Shown here piece by piece: positions 7,340 to 16,664 of a stretch of DNA of 64,000 nucleotides. The translations under genes and the position numbers were made by a program. Under the pieces are notes generated by a model. It saw only the letters and a list, made by a program, of their open reading frames with translations. It did no database searches and was not told the origin of the DNA. Source of the stretch: Mycetocola zhujimingii (lineage in GTDB: Bacteria > Actinomycetota > Actinomycetes > Actinomycetales > Microbacteriaceae); assembly GCF_003065425.1 (NCBI RefSeq), contig NZ_CP026949.1, positions 682,001 through 746,000 of the forward strand, written 5' to 3'. Within the stretch, counting starts at the first letter, position 1; each line of letters starts with the position of its first letter.

Positions 7340-8995
7340 CTAGGCCAGAACCCCAGCTGACGCAGTCGTGTGCTCGACGATCTCGCGGTAGAACGGCGCA
7401 ACGACCGCGGGGGAGACCCGGCAGTCGAGCAGGTATACGCCATTGCTTCCCGACGCGACCCACGCTTCGAAGTCCACCAGGTCGTCGAGCGAACGGATGA
7501 CGTCACCCCTGCCGCCGAGAGACCTCGCGATGCCGGCGAAGTCGACCTCGTCGATGAGCATCGGCGCCGTCCCGAGGCCCAGCCTCCCGTACTGGTGAAT
7601 CTCGGCACCGTAGGCGGCGTCGTTCCACACAACGATGATCCCCCGCCTGGCCGTGCGGATGACCGAATCGAGGTCGGCGAGAGCCATCAGTCCACCGCCG
7701 TCGCCGGTAGACACCACGAGCGTCGCGTCGGGGAGGGCAGATGCCGCGCCGACGGCGCTGCCGAACCCAAGGCCGATCGACTGGAACGCGGTTCCGACCA
7801 TGAGCGAGCGGTTGGGCGATGCGACACTCCAGTAGGTGTTGGACCAGCCGAGGAAGTGTCCGCCGTCGGTCACCGTCACCCGATCCTCGGGCAGAACACC
7901 GGCCAGTCTGATGGCGACGCTGCGGGGGTCGAGTCTGCCGTCTTCCATCGTGCCGACTCCCGATTCGCGAACGCGGAACCTCGCGGCATCTGCTGCCAGG
8001 CGGTCGCGCCAGCCCGCTGAGTGGCGCGGAGCGGGCGGGACGGCGGCCAGGAGGGTGTTCGCGGCGAGGGCGACGTCGCCGTGGACAGAGTGCGTGACGG
8101 CGGGATGTGGCGTGGGCTCGCGATCATCGATCCGGATTACTGCGGCGGCCGGAGCGAACAACGTGTTGAACTTCGTGGTGAAGTGGTTGAGACCCGCGCC
8201 GGCAACGAGGACGACGTCGGCCTCGCCGATCAGCCGCATTGCCTCGTCCTGGCCGAACCCGCCGACGGTGCCGAGATCGAACTCCGGGCGGGCGAACAGT
8301 GAGCGCCCGAGTGCTGTCGTTGCGGTGAGGGCGCCGAGCGCGTCCGCGAGACGGCTGAGCGGTTCGCCGGTCCCGGCCAGCCAGGCGCCTCGGCCGGCGA
8401 GAATGACCGGGCGCCTGGCGCCGGAGAGCACACGCGCGGCAGCGGCGATGTCCGCCTCCGTCGGTTCCAGAGGCGCGGGGTACGCCACGCGGGGGAGCGC
8501 TCCCTCCTCGGCGGCGTCTGCAGTCGCAAGGTCGGAGGGGATCGCCAGCACAACCGCCGTGCGGTGGGTGAGCGCGTGGCCGATGGCGGCGACCGTGACG
8601 GAACCGGCATCCGCTGTGCTCACGGTAAATGTGGGCGCACCGACGGATGCCGCCAACGCACGCTGGTCGACGTCCCACGGCCGTGGCCCTGTTGTGGGTG
8701 AATCGCCGACGAGCAGCACCAGCGGGGTGCCGGCCTGCACCGCCTCGGCCAGTGCCGTGACCGTGTTGGTGAAGCCGGCGCCGTAGGTTGTGGTCGCGAC
8801 GGCGAGCCTGCCGCTTGCCCGGTAGAACGCGTCTGCGGCCGCCACCGCTGCCGCCTCGTGCCGAACAGCGATATAGACGACGGGGATGTGGCCGAGAGCG
8901 TCGATGACGTGGGCGTTGCCGTTGCCCATCACGCCGAAGGCGTGAGAGACGGATGGCGCGAGGGCCTCGGCGATGCGGGTGGCGACGGTGGTCAT
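7340..8995 (-). CDS. Thiamine-diphosphate-dependent enzyme, acetolactate-synthase-like
   Basis: A 551-residue three-domain ThDP enzyme. The N-terminal Pyr domain has the activating glutamate in VRHEAAAV near residue 48, and the C-terminal PP domain has the GDGGG...N ThDP/Mg motif (TGDGGGLMALADL, then VVWNDAAYGAE). Such enzymes decarboxylate 2-oxo acids or join them to a second carbonyl; the substrate is not evident. It is a single large subunit with no ilvN-type regulatory gene beside it, so a housekeeping acetolactate synthase role is unlikely. The ATG at 8995 is preferred over the one at 9013 because GAGGA lies five bases before it. It points into tmsAB with a 37-base gap. Confidence 0.82.
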   Translation of the reverse strand: MTTVATRIAEALAPSVSHAFGVMGNGNAHVIDALGHIPVVYIAVRHEAAAVAAADAFYRASGRLAVATTTYGAGFTNTVTALAEAVQAGTPLVLLVGDSPTTGPRPWDVDQRALAASVGAPTFTVSTADAGSVTVAAIGHALTHRTAVVLAIPSDLATADAAEEGALPRVAYPAPLEPTEADIAAAARVLSGARRPVILAGRGAWLAGTGEPLSRLADALGALTATTALGRSLFARPEFDLGTVGGFGQDEAMRLIGEADVVLVAGAGLNHFTTKFNTLFAPAAAVIRIDDREPTPHPAVTHSVHGDVALAANTLLAAVPPAPRHSAGWRDRLAADAARFRVRESGVGTMEDGRLDPRSVAIRLAGVLPEDRVTVTDGGHFLGWSNTYWSVASPNRSLMVGTAFQSIGLGFGSAVGAASALPDATLVVSTGDGGGLMALADLDSVIRTARRGIIVVWNDAAYGAEIHQYGRLGLGTAPMLIDEVDFAGIARSLGGRGDVIRSLDDLVDFEAWVASGSNGVYLLDCRVSPAVVAPFYREIVEHTTASAGVLA

Positions 8996-9138
8996 GGCTG
9001 TCCTCGAGGTCATATAGCGGCGTGTGAGTTCCGTATATGTCTCGCGGGGCCTGTGCCGACCTCGTTCAACGCCCCTTTTCCGAGCGCACGGCGCGATGCC
9101 GTTGACACCGGGCAGTCTAGTCCTGGCCCTGTGGTCGG

Positions 9139-9144
9139 TAAACT
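9139..9144 (+). promoter_or_regulatory. -10 box for leaderless TrmH-family gene
   Basis: TAAACT ends six bases before the GTG at 9151. No Shine-Dalgarno sequence is visible. Confidence 0.5.
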
Positions 9145-9150
9145 CGCGCA

Positions 9151-9954
9151 GTGCCCGTTATCGAGATTTCCGACCTCAACGACCCGCGCCTCACCGATTA
9201 TGCGCACCTGACCGACGTCGCGCTGAAGAAGGCTCGCGGGACAGAGCACGGTCTGTACCTCGCCGAATCTTTGCTCGTGTTCCAGCGCGCCTTGCGTGCC
9301 GGTCACCGACCGCGTTCCGTCCTCGCGCTCGGGACGAGCGCTGATGCGGCCATCGAGGCACTCGGCGAGGACGCTGCCGACGTCCCCGTCTTTGTCGGCC
9401 CGGGGGAACTGCTCGCCGGTCTCACCGGCTATGTGCTCCACCGTGGTCTCATCGCGTCGATGCACCGGCCGGCGCTGCCAGAGCCGGCAGAACTGCTCGC
9501 CGGCGCTCGCCGCATCGTGATCCTCGAGAATGTTGCAGACCCCACCAATGTCGGCGCCATCTTCCGTTCAGCGGGCGCGATCGGGGCGGATGCAATCCTC
9601 GTGACGCCGCGCTGCTCCGACCCGTTCTATCGACGCGCCATTCGCGTGTCGATGGGCACGGTGCTCCAGGTGCCATGGACCAGGGTCGGAGACTGGTCAT
9701 CGACCCGCGCCCTGCTGACAGAGCACGGTTTTCATGTTGCCGCCCTCGCGCTGAACGACAAGGCTGTGAGTCTGCGGGACTTCGATGGGGCATCGCACGA
9801 GCGCCTGGCCCTCGTGCTCGGCGCTGAAGGTGACGGGCTGACCGCAGACGCGATAGCGGCATCCGATACCGTCGTGCAGATCCCGATGAAACACGGCATC
9901 GATTCGCTCAACGTTGCCGCAGCCAGTGCCGTCGCCATGTGGGCTCTCGGCTGA
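9151..9954 (+). CDS. TrmH/SpoU family RNA 2'-O-ribose methyltransferase
   Basis: A 267-residue SPOUT methyltransferase. The three signature motifs occur in order: NVADPTNVGAIFRSA near residues 127-141, LVLGAEGDGL near 221-230, and IPMKHGIDSLNVAAA near 246-260. The first 100 residues form the substrate-binding domain typical of rRNA-modifying members. It methylates a ribose in rRNA or tRNA; the exact site is not readable. The GTG start carries a leaderless -10 box. It is divergent from the thiamine-diphosphate enzyme and monocistronic. Confidence 0.92.
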   Translation: MPVIEISDLNDPRLTDYAHLTDVALKKARGTEHGLYLAESLLVFQRALRAGHRPRSVLALGTSADAAIEALGEDAADVPVFVGPGELLAGLTGYVLHRGLIASMHRPALPEPAELLAGARRIVILENVADPTNVGAIFRSAGAIGADAILVTPRCSDPFYRRAIRVSMGTVLQVPWTRVGDWSSTRALLTEHGFHVAALALNDKAVSLRDFDGASHERLALVLGAEGDGLTADAIAASDTVVQIPMKHGIDSLNVAAASAVAMWALG

Positions 9955-10066
9955 GTCGAGTCCGGCAGGGCTCTGCGTCATAGCCCCAGATTTCCCGTGC
10001 CATCCGGGCGTGTGTCAACACAGGTGGTAACCAGTGCGCCGATGGGCGTCAACGAGCTAAGGAGAG

Positions 10067-10399
10067 ATGAAGAGATTGGGAAGTTTGGTCTACGGCTTCG
10101 GCGAGACTTATGAGTTCGAGGACCGACTCCTCGCCCACCTGAAGGTGGTCATCGGGTCAAAGCTTCGTCGCAGGGAGGGCTTCTACCTCAGTTGGCCACT
10201 CGATCCCGACCAGGAACTCGGGCGCACTTCGCTGTGGCTGTCGCCGGCCATACCGCTGCAGTTCCATTTCAGCGCCGACGAGTCGCCCACGTTGAACAAG
10301 CACTGGCTCGAGTCAATGATGAGTTCGTCGTACGGTCCCCTGGGCCTGACGATTACCGAGGAGCCGGAGGACACGTCCCGAGCAGGTCGGCCCGCCTGA
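10067..10399 (+). CDS. Small DUF7882-like protein of Microbacteriaceae type
   Basis: A 110-residue soluble protein with a strong Shine-Dalgarno (AAGGAG) six bases before the ATG. The N-terminal half contains EFEDRLLAHL and VVIGSKLRRRE, and the middle has a WLSPAIPLQFHF segment. This pattern recurs in short proteins found in many copies across Microbacteriaceae, often mislabelled ATP-dependent DNA ligase and now grouped under DUF7882. No catalytic residues of a ligase are present, so the ligase label should not be used. Function is unknown. It converges on ramB with a 13-base gap and no terminator. Confidence 0.7.
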   Translation: MKRLGSLVYGFGETYEFEDRLLAHLKVVIGSKLRRREGFYLSWPLDPDQELGRTSLWLSPAIPLQFHFSADESPTLNKHWLESMMSSSYGPLGLTITEEPEDTSRAGRPA

Positions 10400-10412
10400 C
10401 CCGACGCGGCGC

Positions 10413-11855
10413 CTACTCGGTGGAGTGCCGCTCCAGGAAGGTGTACACCTCGGAGTCGTCGACGCCGGGGAAGGTGCCGCTCGGAAGCGGAGCGAGCACG
10501 TGCGCGTGCAACCTCGCACTGGGCCAGGCGTTGTCGCGCCAGCGCTCGGCGAGCGTCGACGGCGGACGGCGGCAGCACGAGGGGTCGGGGCAGGTCGACG
10601 TCGCGCGCCTCGTCGTCTCCCGCCCGCGGAACCATTTCGCCTGGTTGAACGGCACCCCGACTGAGATCGAGAATTCGCCAGCGCTCGTCGTGCCCGTCTG
10701 GGTTGCGCACCAGAACGTGCCGGCGGGGGTATCGGTGTACTGGTAGAGCTCCGTCGTGCGGTTGGTGCGCTCGAACGCGCTTCGTGCGCTCCACTTGCGG
10801 CACACCAGCTGGCCCTCGATCGCACCGGTGACGTCGACGGGAAGCGGGAGGTTGTCGTTCTCGTAGCCCTTCGCGAGGGAACCGTCCTCGCCGACCCGCA
10901 GGAAGTGGAATGGCATGTCGAGGTGTCTCGTCGCGAGGTTGGTCAGCCGGAGCGCCGCGGCCTCATGGGTGACGCCGAACGCGTCACGGAAGTCTTCGAC
11001 CGCCAGGTTCCGCTCACGCTTGGCCTGGGTCAGGAAGTCGACGGCAGCTTTCTGCGGCATGAGGCAACACGCGGCAAAGTAGTTGATTTCGAGCCGTTGC
11101 TGGAGGAAAGCGGCGTAGCTCGTCGGCCGAGTGTGGCCGAGCAGCCGGTGCGCCATCGCCTGGAGCGCCATCGAGCGGAGGCCGTGGCCACCCGGAATGG
11201 AGGCAGGCGGCAGGTAGATTCGGCCGTTGGCGAGGTCGGTCACGCTTCTCGCTGAGTGCGGCAGGTCATTGACGTAGATGAGGCTCAAGCCGAGTTGCTC
11301 GGCCATGATGCTCACCGTGCGGTGGGTGAGCGCTCCGCGTACGTGACCCGCCGCCCTGAGGCGGTCTTCGGCCAGGTCCTCGATGTCCGACAGGTAGTTG
11401 TCGCGCTCGCGCATCATTTCCCGCAGCTCGGTGTTTGCGCGACGGGCCTCCTCGGGGGTGGCGATGGCCTCCGTCGCCTTCCGCTGGAGTTCGCGGTGCA
11501 GGCCGACGAGCGCTGCGAGAGCGTCGTCGCTCATGCCCTTCGTCGGTTTGATGCTGGGCAGACCAAGCTCGGTGTAGAGCGAGCTCTGCTGGAACCGGCG
11601 CAGTTCGATCTCGAGCGCCGCGCGTGGGTTCGGTGCCTCGGCGGACAACAGGTCGGTCAGGGCCACACCAAGAGCCGTCGCAATCGCCTGGAGCGTCGAG
11701 AGCTTCGGTTCGCGCTTGCCGTTCTCGATCAGAGAGAGCTGGCTGCCCGCCAGGTCAACGCGCTCGCCCAGCTCGTCGAGCGTCAGGTTGTGCTCGGTCC
11801 GAAAGTGACGGATGCGATGCCCGAGCGTCGAGAGATCGGAGGCCTGTGGAGTCAT
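10413..11855 (-). CDS. ramB: RamB-type regulator, XRE HTH plus ImmA/IrrE-like domain
   Basis: A 480-residue regulator. Residues about 10-65 form an XRE helix-turn-helix (TLDELGERVDLAGSQLSLIENG). The middle carries an M78/ImmA-IrrE-like segment in which the usual HExxH reads AHRLLGH, so protease activity is doubtful. The C-terminal part, with a PDPSCC cysteine pair, matches the short-chain-acyl regulator domain (DUF2083). In Corynebacterium RamB controls acetate and glyoxylate metabolism. Here it is divergent from pckG, which fits control of gluconeogenesis. ATG 11855 is chosen because a TACGGT box lies six bases upstream and the HTH begins shortly after; an upstream in-frame start would extend into the pckG promoter. 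Confidence 0.85.
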   Translation of the reverse strand: MTPQASDLSTLGHRIRHFRTEHNLTLDELGERVDLAGSQLSLIENGKREPKLSTLQAIATALGVALTDLLSAEAPNPRAALEIELRRFQQSSLYTELGLPSIKPTKGMSDDALAALVGLHRELQRKATEAIATPEEARRANTELREMMRERDNYLSDIEDLAEDRLRAAGHVRGALTHRTVSIMAEQLGLSLIYVNDLPHSARSVTDLANGRIYLPPASIPGGHGLRSMALQAMAHRLLGHTRPTSYAAFLQQRLEINYFAACCLMPQKAAVDFLTQAKRERNLAVEDFRDAFGVTHEAAALRLTNLATRHLDMPFHFLRVGEDGSLAKGYENDNLPLPVDVTGAIEGQLVCRKWSARSAFERTNRTTELYQYTDTPAGTFWCATQTGTTSAGEFSISVGVPFNQAKWFRGRETTRRATSTCPDPSCCRRPPSTLAERWRDNAWPSARLHAHVLAPLPSGTFPGVDDSEVYTFLERHSTE

Positions 11856-11861
11856 GCGTTT

Positions 11862-11867
11862 ACCGTA
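11862..11867 (-). promoter_or_regulatory. -10 box for leaderless ramB transcript
   Basis: On the minus strand TACGGT ends six bases before ATG 11855. The rest of the intergenic region to 11981 is AT-rich for this genome and must also hold the pckG promoter. Confidence 0.5.
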
Positions 11868-11981
11868 ACCGAAAGAAGAGCAGTTCTTAACGGTACTTTT
11901 CTGATTTTTCAGCGAACTTCTTTGTGACAGTGGAAGCAGGACAAAAACTTGTGCATCGCGCACCGCAGCAGAGGAGCTCCC

Positions 11982-13859
11982 ATGTCGATCGCCGAAATCG
12001 ACCGTCAGACGGTCACCACTCCGACGTCCGGGCGCGCGGAGACGGGGGCCGTCCCGACCGCTGGCACCCGGGCATCCACCCCGCTCGACACGCTCCGTGC
12101 GTGGGTCGACTCGATTGCCGCGCTGACGCAGCCCGACGACATCGTCTGGTGTGACGGGTCAGTCCGTGAGAGCGACAGGCTGACCAAACAGATGGTCGCC
12201 GAGGGCAAGTTCATCAAGCTCAACCCGGAATGGCGCCCCAACAGCTACCTCGCGAGGAGCGCGCCGAGCGACGTCGCCCGGGTCGAATCCCGCACCTTCA
12301 TCTGCTCAGATCGGGAGGAAGACGCCGGGCCGACGAACAACTGGCAGGACCCGGAATCCATGCGCGGCGAACTGGATGTTGTCTTCTCCGGCAGCATGCG
12401 CGGGCGCACGATGTACGTCGTTCCGTTTTCGATGGGTGCGGTCGGCGGCCCGCTCTCACAGCTCGGGGTGCAGATCACCGATTCCGTCTACGCCGTGCTC
12501 TCCATGGGCATCATGACCCGTGCGAGCGACAAGGTTCTCGACCTCATCGCCGACGGCGTCCCCTGGGTGAAGACCGTGCACTCGGTCGGTGCTCCGCTGG
12601 GCGCCGACGATACCGACGTGCCCTGGCCGTGCAACGACACCAAGTACATTGTGCAGTTTCCCGAGTCGCGCGAGGTGTGGTCGTACGGCTCCGGATACGG
12701 CGGCAACGCCCTGCTGGCCAAGAAGTGCTTCGCGCTGCGCATCGCGAGTGTCATGGGGCGCGACGAGGGCTGGCTTGCCGAGCACATGCTGCTCGTCCGC
12801 ATCATCTCTCCCGAAGGCAAGAAGTACCACGTCGCCGCCGCGTTCCCGTCCGCCTGCGGCAAGACGAACCTCGCGATGCTGCGCCCCACGATCCCGGGCT
12901 GGCGTATCGAAACCCTCGGCGACGACATCGTCTGGCTCCGCCCCGGTGAGGACGGCAGGATGTGGGCCATCAACCCCGAAGCCGGGTTCTTCGGCGTGGC
13001 ACCCGGCACCGGCCAGTCGACCAACGTCACCGCCGTCGAAACGCTCTGGGGCAACACGATCTTCACGAACGTCGCGCTGCGTGACGACGGGGACGTCTGG
13101 TGGGAGGGCCTGACCGACGAGGCTCCCGCCCACCTCACCGACTGGGAGGGCAACGACTGGACGCCCGACTCCGGGCGGCCGGCCGCACACCCGAACTCCC
13201 GCTTCACGGTGGCGGCAGCCCAGTGCCCGTCGATCGCCGATGACTGGGAGGACGCCGTTCCTCTCGACGCTGTGCTGTTCGGCGGACGCCGTGCCACCAA
13301 CGTGCCGCTGGTCGTCGAGGCCACCGACTGGACCCACGGCGTGTTCATGGGCGCGACCATCTCGAGCGAGAAGACGGCGGCCGCCGAGGGAACCGTGGGC
13401 GAGCTGCGCCGCGATCCGTTCGCCATGCTGCCGTTCTGCGGGTACAACATGGCGGATTACTGGGCGCACTGGCTCGCGGTCGGTGAGAAGCTCCGGTTCG
13501 ACCGGGCCCCGCGCATTTTCCAGGTCAATTGGTTCCGCAAGGATGCCGACGGCGGATTCCTCTGGCCGGGATTCGGCGAGAATTCGCGAGTGCTCGAGTG
13601 GATCGTCCGGCGCATCGAGGGACAAGTACCGGCGCAGGAAACCCCCGCGGGTCGCATACCGGTGCTCGCAGACCTCAACCGGAACGGTATCGACGTCTCC
13701 GATGACGCTCTTGAGGCGCTGTTCGCCATCGATCCTGAGTCATGGCTCGTCGAGGCCGACCTGACCGAAGAGTTCTTCAACACCTTCGGCTCGAGGGTGC
13801 CACCGGCCCTCCGTGCCGAGCTCGCGTCGCTGCGTTACAGGCTGCAGCGGAGCCGGTAG
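11982..13859 (+). CDS. pckG: Phosphoenolpyruvate carboxykinase (GTP)
   Basis: A 625-residue GTP-dependent PEPCK that converts oxaloacetate to PEP for gluconeogenesis in the cytoplasm. The kinase P-loop FPSACGKTN near residues 285-293 includes the reactive hyperactive cysteine of GTP-type enzymes. The [15 protein letters not shown] substrate region and the NWFRKDADG guanine-site region are also present. Length matches the family. ATG 11982 is preceded by GAGGAG at a good distance; a short upstream in-frame extension lacks such a site. The gene is divergent from ramB, and the shared 126-base region holds AAAACTTGTGCA just upstream, loosely like a RamB box. Confidence 0.95.
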   Translation: MSIAEIDRQTVTTPTSGRAETGAVPTAGTRASTPLDTLRAWVDSIAALTQPDDIVWCDGSVRESDRLTKQMVAEGKFIKLNPEWRPNSYLARSAPSDVARVESRTFICSDREEDAGPTNNWQDPESMRGELDVVFSGSMRGRTMYVVPFSMGAVGGPLSQLGVQITDSVYAVLSMGIMTRASDKVLDLIADGVPWVKTVHSVGAPLGADDTDVPWPCNDTKYIVQFPESREVWSYGSGYGGNALLAKKCFALRIASVMGRDEGWLAEHMLLVRIISPEGKKYHVAAAFPSACGKTNLAMLRPTIPGWRIETLGDDIVWLRPGEDGRMWAINPEAGFFGVAPGTGQSTNVTAVETLWGNTIFTNVALRDDGDVWWEGLTDEAPAHLTDWEGNDWTPDSGRPAAHPNSRFTVAAAQCPSIADDWEDAVPLDAVLFGGRRATNVPLVVEATDWTHGVFMGATISSEKTAAAEGTVGELRRDPFAMLPFCGYNMADYWAHWLAVGEKLRFDRAPRIFQVNWFRKDADGGFLWPGFGENSRVLEWIVRRIEGQVPAQETPAGRIPVLADLNRNGIDVSDDALEALFAIDPESWLVEADLTEEFFNTFGSRVPPALRAELASLRYRLQRSR

Positions 13860-13874
13860 CCAGAACCAGCAGGC

Positions 13875-13963
13875 GGATGCCGCGAGGTGCCCGGAAGTGT
13901 TCTGAGACACCTTGGCGGGACCGTCTCAGAGCACTTCCCGGCACCTCGCGGCCGCTGGCATCC
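13875..13963 (+). repeat. Long imperfect inverted repeat after pckG
   Basis: Arms 13882-13908 and 13923-13949 pair at 24 of 27 positions around a 14-base loop. An outer GGATGCC/GGCATCC pair (13875-13881 and 13957-13963) extends the stem after a bulge. There is no T-run, so it is not a classic intrinsic terminator. It may block read-through or be a remnant of a mobile palindrome. Confidence 0.75.
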
Positions 13964-14054
13964 TGATCGGGGCACGTCAGCCGGGTCGAGGCACGCCCCG
14001 CTGACGTAAGAGACGGGCAAACGCAACCCCTCCTCACCGCCGCCGCGCGTTACC

Positions 14055-14060
14055 TACACT
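14055..14060 (+). promoter_or_regulatory. -10 box for leaderless zinc-ribbon gene
   Basis: TACACT ends six bases before ATG 14067. Confidence 0.5.
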
Positions 14061-14066
14061 CGACGG

Positions 14067-14324
14067 ATGCTCCTTATTTTCGGAACAACGCTCCGCAACC
14101 GGGTTCTTGTCGTTGTGAACTTCCTCTGCCAGTTCTGCGGCACACATGCCGCGCAGGACGTTATCGAGAGCGCAACGAAGGTCTCGGTGTTCTTCATTCC
14201 CCTGTTCACGCTGCGCAAGCAGTACTACGTCACCTGCTCGAACTGCGGCGGAACCACCTCGCTGACCAAGGAACAGGCCACCCACGGAATCGAGTGGGCC
14301 GCCCGCAACCGCCAGGTCAGCTGA
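14067..14324 (+). CDS. Small zinc-ribbon protein
   Basis: An 85-residue protein with two CxxC knuckles: CQFCG at residues 21-25 and CSNCG at about 57-61. These would bind one zinc ion. Between them is a hydrophobic FFIPLFTLRKQY segment, a pattern shared by a family of short zinc-ribbon proteins in Actinobacteria of unknown role. It has no Shine-Dalgarno and a leaderless -10 box. It ends ten bases from the convergent ABC transporter gene. Confidence 0.75.
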   Translation: MLLIFGTTLRNRVLVVVNFLCQFCGTHAAQDVIESATKVSVFFIPLFTLRKQYYVTCSNCGGTTSLTKEQATHGIEWAARNRQVS

Positions 14325-14334
14325 CCAGGCGCGC

Positions 14335-16272
14335 CTAGACCAGGAGCTGGTGCTTGGCGAGTTCCTTGTAGAGGGGCACGGATGCCACTAGCTCGGAGTG
14401 CGTACCCGAACCGATCACGCGGCCCTGGTCGAGAACCACGATCGCGTCGCTGTCGACGACCGTCGAGAGCCGGTGCGCGATCACGATGAGTGTGCGATCC
14501 TCAGCGACGGCGTCGATCGCGAGCCGCATCTTCTGTTCGTTCACGCCGTCGAGCGACGACGTGGATTCGTCGAGCAGGAGAATCGGGGGAGCGGAGAGCA
14601 GAGCGCGCGCAATGGCGAGACGCTGACGTTCTCCACCGGAGAGCATGATGCCCTCCTCGCCGACCGGGGCGTCGAGCCCAAGCGGGTTACGGTCGAGCAC
14701 ATCGGTGAGGTTGACCGCGTGCAGTACGCGGATGCAGTCCTCGTCGGTAGCGTCAGGGGTCGACAGCAGCAGGTTGTCGCGGATGGACCCGGCGAGCACG
14801 GGAGCGTCCTGTTCCACGTACCCGATCTGCGAGCGCAGTTCCGTGCGCGGCATCGTGCGGATGTCGACGCCGCCGAAGCGGATTGACCCGGCCTCAGGGT
14901 CGTAGAACCGCTCGATCAGACCGAGGATCGTCGATTTGCCTGCGCCGGACGGGCCGACGAGCGCGGTGCGCTTCCCCCGTGCAGCCGTGAAGCTGACGCC
15001 GCGCAGCACCGGGTCGCCCGGTCGGCGTTTGTCGGCGGGGGTCGCGGGGTCGCTCGCCGTCAGGTTGCTCGGTGTGAGCGGCGCGCTGTGCGGGGCGACG
15101 CCCGCTGCGGCATCCTGGTCCGTTTCGGATGGGGTCTCGACGGCCGCAGCCGGGTAGGAGAACACCACCGAATCGAACTCGATGGCGGGCGCGCTGGTGG
15201 AGCGGATGCCGGGGGCGGCGACGGTCGCGGCGATGGCGGCATCCGCGTCGTCTTCGCGGGGCAGGTTGATGATCTCCTGGATGCGGCCGAGGGCGCCGAG
15301 CGCCTGGTTGGTCGCGGAGATCGCACCGAACGCCTGGCCGAGCGGCATGATCATCATGAAGAGGAACAGGATGAAGGCAACGAGGCTCGCGATAGTGATC
15401 GCGCCGCTCGCCACCCGGAACCCGCCGACTCCAAGAACCACGAGGAACGACACCTGCATGGCGATGCCGGCGACGGGGACGACGAGAGCTGACACCTTGG
15501 CGACCTGGATGCCCATTCGCCATGCGCCCGTGGCGTCGTCGTCGACGGTGGCGATCTCGCGATCCGTAGCGTTCGATGCCCGCACGGTTCGAACCGAGCT
15601 GATGGCGCGCTCGACGGATGCGGCAAGGTCGCCCACCCTGGCCTGCGCGCGCTGGCTGGCGACCCTGATCTTTCCGGAGAGGGCGACGACCGTGACGACC
15701 GAGACAGCGATGACGAGAACGGTAAGGCCAAGCAGCACCGGGTCGATGATGAGCATGGCGATGAGGGCGCCAACGAAGGTGATGGTGCCGCCGACCGCTT
15801 CGACCAGTCCCTGTGTGAGGACCGCGCGGAGCAGTGTCGTGTCACTGCTGACTCTCGACACAAGGTCGCCCGTGCGGCGCGTGTCGAACTCGGAGATCGG
15901 CAGGTGCAGCATGCGGGCGACAAGTTTGCGGCGGCTGGAGAGGACGACGCCCTCACCGGTGCGCTGGAGGAGGTAGTGCTGGTAGCCGGAGATGACGCCA
16001 GAGACCACGACGAGCGCAATCAGCGCCCAGACCAGGCCGCCGAGTGACTTGCCCTGTTCGACGATGCCGATGACCTGGCTGACGAGAAGTGGCTGGGCGA
16101 GTGACGCGGCCGAGCCCAGGATGCTCAGGCCGATGATGAACCAGAGGATCCGTTTGTGCTCGAACAGATAGGGGATCAGCTCGCCGAATCGGGCACGAGG
16201 GCCCTCATCGGCTTTCGGCGGACGTCCGAACGGAGAGCGACGGGCGGGCCGGGTACTGCTGGGGGCTGACAT
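14335..16272 (-). CDS. ABC exporter, fused permease and ATPase
   Basis: A 645-residue half-transporter that works as a dimer. Six membrane helices occupy about residues 40-330. The nucleotide-binding domain follows with Walker A GPSGAGKST, signature LSGGERQRLAIARALL and Walker B ILLLDESTSS. A low-complexity Ala/Pro/Thr-rich insert of about 60 residues joins the two parts (near residues 345-420), longer than usual. The fold is that of multidrug and lipid exporters; the substrate is unknown. It lies 36 bases downstream of a small HTH gene on the same strand, so the two probably form a regulated operon. Start ATG 16272 has AAGGA upstream. Confidence 0.9.
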   Translation of the reverse strand: MSAPSSTRPARRSPFGRPPKADEGPRARFGELIPYLFEHKRILWFIIGLSILGSAASLAQPLLVSQVIGIVEQGKSLGGLVWALIALVVVSGVISGYQHYLLQRTGEGVVLSSRRKLVARMLHLPISEFDTRRTGDLVSRVSSDTTLLRAVLTQGLVEAVGGTITFVGALIAMLIIDPVLLGLTVLVIAVSVVTVVALSGKIRVASQRAQARVGDLAASVERAISSVRTVRASNATDREIATVDDDATGAWRMGIQVAKVSALVVPVAGIAMQVSFLVVLGVGGFRVASGAITIASLVAFILFLFMMIMPLGQAFGAISATNQALGALGRIQEIINLPREDDADAAIAATVAAPGIRSTSAPAIEFDSVVFSYPAAAVETPSETDQDAAAGVAPHSAPLTPSNLTASDPATPADKRRPGDPVLRGVSFTAARGKRTALVGPSGAGKSTILGLIERFYDPEAGSIRFGGVDIRTMPRTELRSQIGYVEQDAPVLAGSIRDNLLLSTPDATDEDCIRVLHAVNLTDVLDRNPLGLDAPVGEEGIMLSGGERQRLAIARALLSAPPILLLDESTSSLDGVNEQKMRLAIDAVAEDRTLIVIAHRLSTVVDSDAIVVLDQGRVIGSGTHSELVASVPLYKELAKHQLLV

Positions 16273-16308
16273 GCGGGTGTCCTTGGATCCTTGGGGAATG
16301 ACGGGAGG

Positions 16309-16524
16309 TCAGCTTCGACCATACTTCTTGTGAACTGCTTGTTTGCTCACACCGAGTGTGAGAGCGATGAACTGCCAGGATGCGTTGGAGTTTCGTGCCC
16401 GACGGACCGCTACCGCTTCGACCCGGTCGATCTCCCTGCGGAGTTTTGCAATCGCCCGCAGCGCGGCGATGGGGTCGTGCGAATCGGCCTCTCCTGCCAG
16501 CGTCGCCATGGTTCCTGTGCTCAT
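16309..16524 (-). CDS. Small helix-turn-helix DNA-binding protein
   Basis: A 71-residue protein if read from ATG 16524. A coiled N-terminal helix (IAKLRREIDRVEAVAVRRAR) is followed by a C-terminal HTH, SWQFIALTLGVSKQAVHKKYG. This matches short Actinobacterial HTH proteins whose last helix is the recognition helix. Starts at ATG 16509 (AGGA just upstream) or TTG 16560 are also possible. The 16524 start places a perfect inverted repeat (16525-16546) directly upstream, which suggests autoregulation. It is the first gene before the ABC exporter and probably controls it. The regulatory role is inference; the HTH is clear. Confidence 0.7.
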   Translation of the reverse strand: MSTGTMATLAGEADSHDPIAALRAIAKLRREIDRVEAVAVRRARNSNASWQFIALTLGVSKQAVHKKYGRS

Positions 16525-16577
16525 GGCGTCAACACTCGTTGACGCCGCGTGGTTCGTCAATCAATGTTGACGCGTCA
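16525..16577 (-). promoter_or_regulatory. Operator-like array of GTCAAC/GTTGAC repeats
   Basis: GGCGTCAAC and GTTGACGCC form a perfect 9-bp inverted repeat around ACTC (16525-16546). A second, weaker pair GTCAA/TTGAC spans 16556-16571, and TGACGCGTCA is a 10-base palindrome at 16568-16577. All lie just upstream of the HTH gene, as expected for binding sites of a dimeric regulator, probably that HTH protein. Confidence 0.55.
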
Positions 16578-16664
16578 TTCCCTGCACTGTTGCCGTGAGG
16601 TTTGCAACCCACCTCGGCGCTTCACTCGCGCGGATAAGCTGGATATCTTCCAGAAGGAGTACAC

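Noticed and set aside
12456-13625. Minus-strand open frame inside pckG
   Set aside because: It mirrors pckG in another frame, with no recognisable domain; typical antisense shadow.
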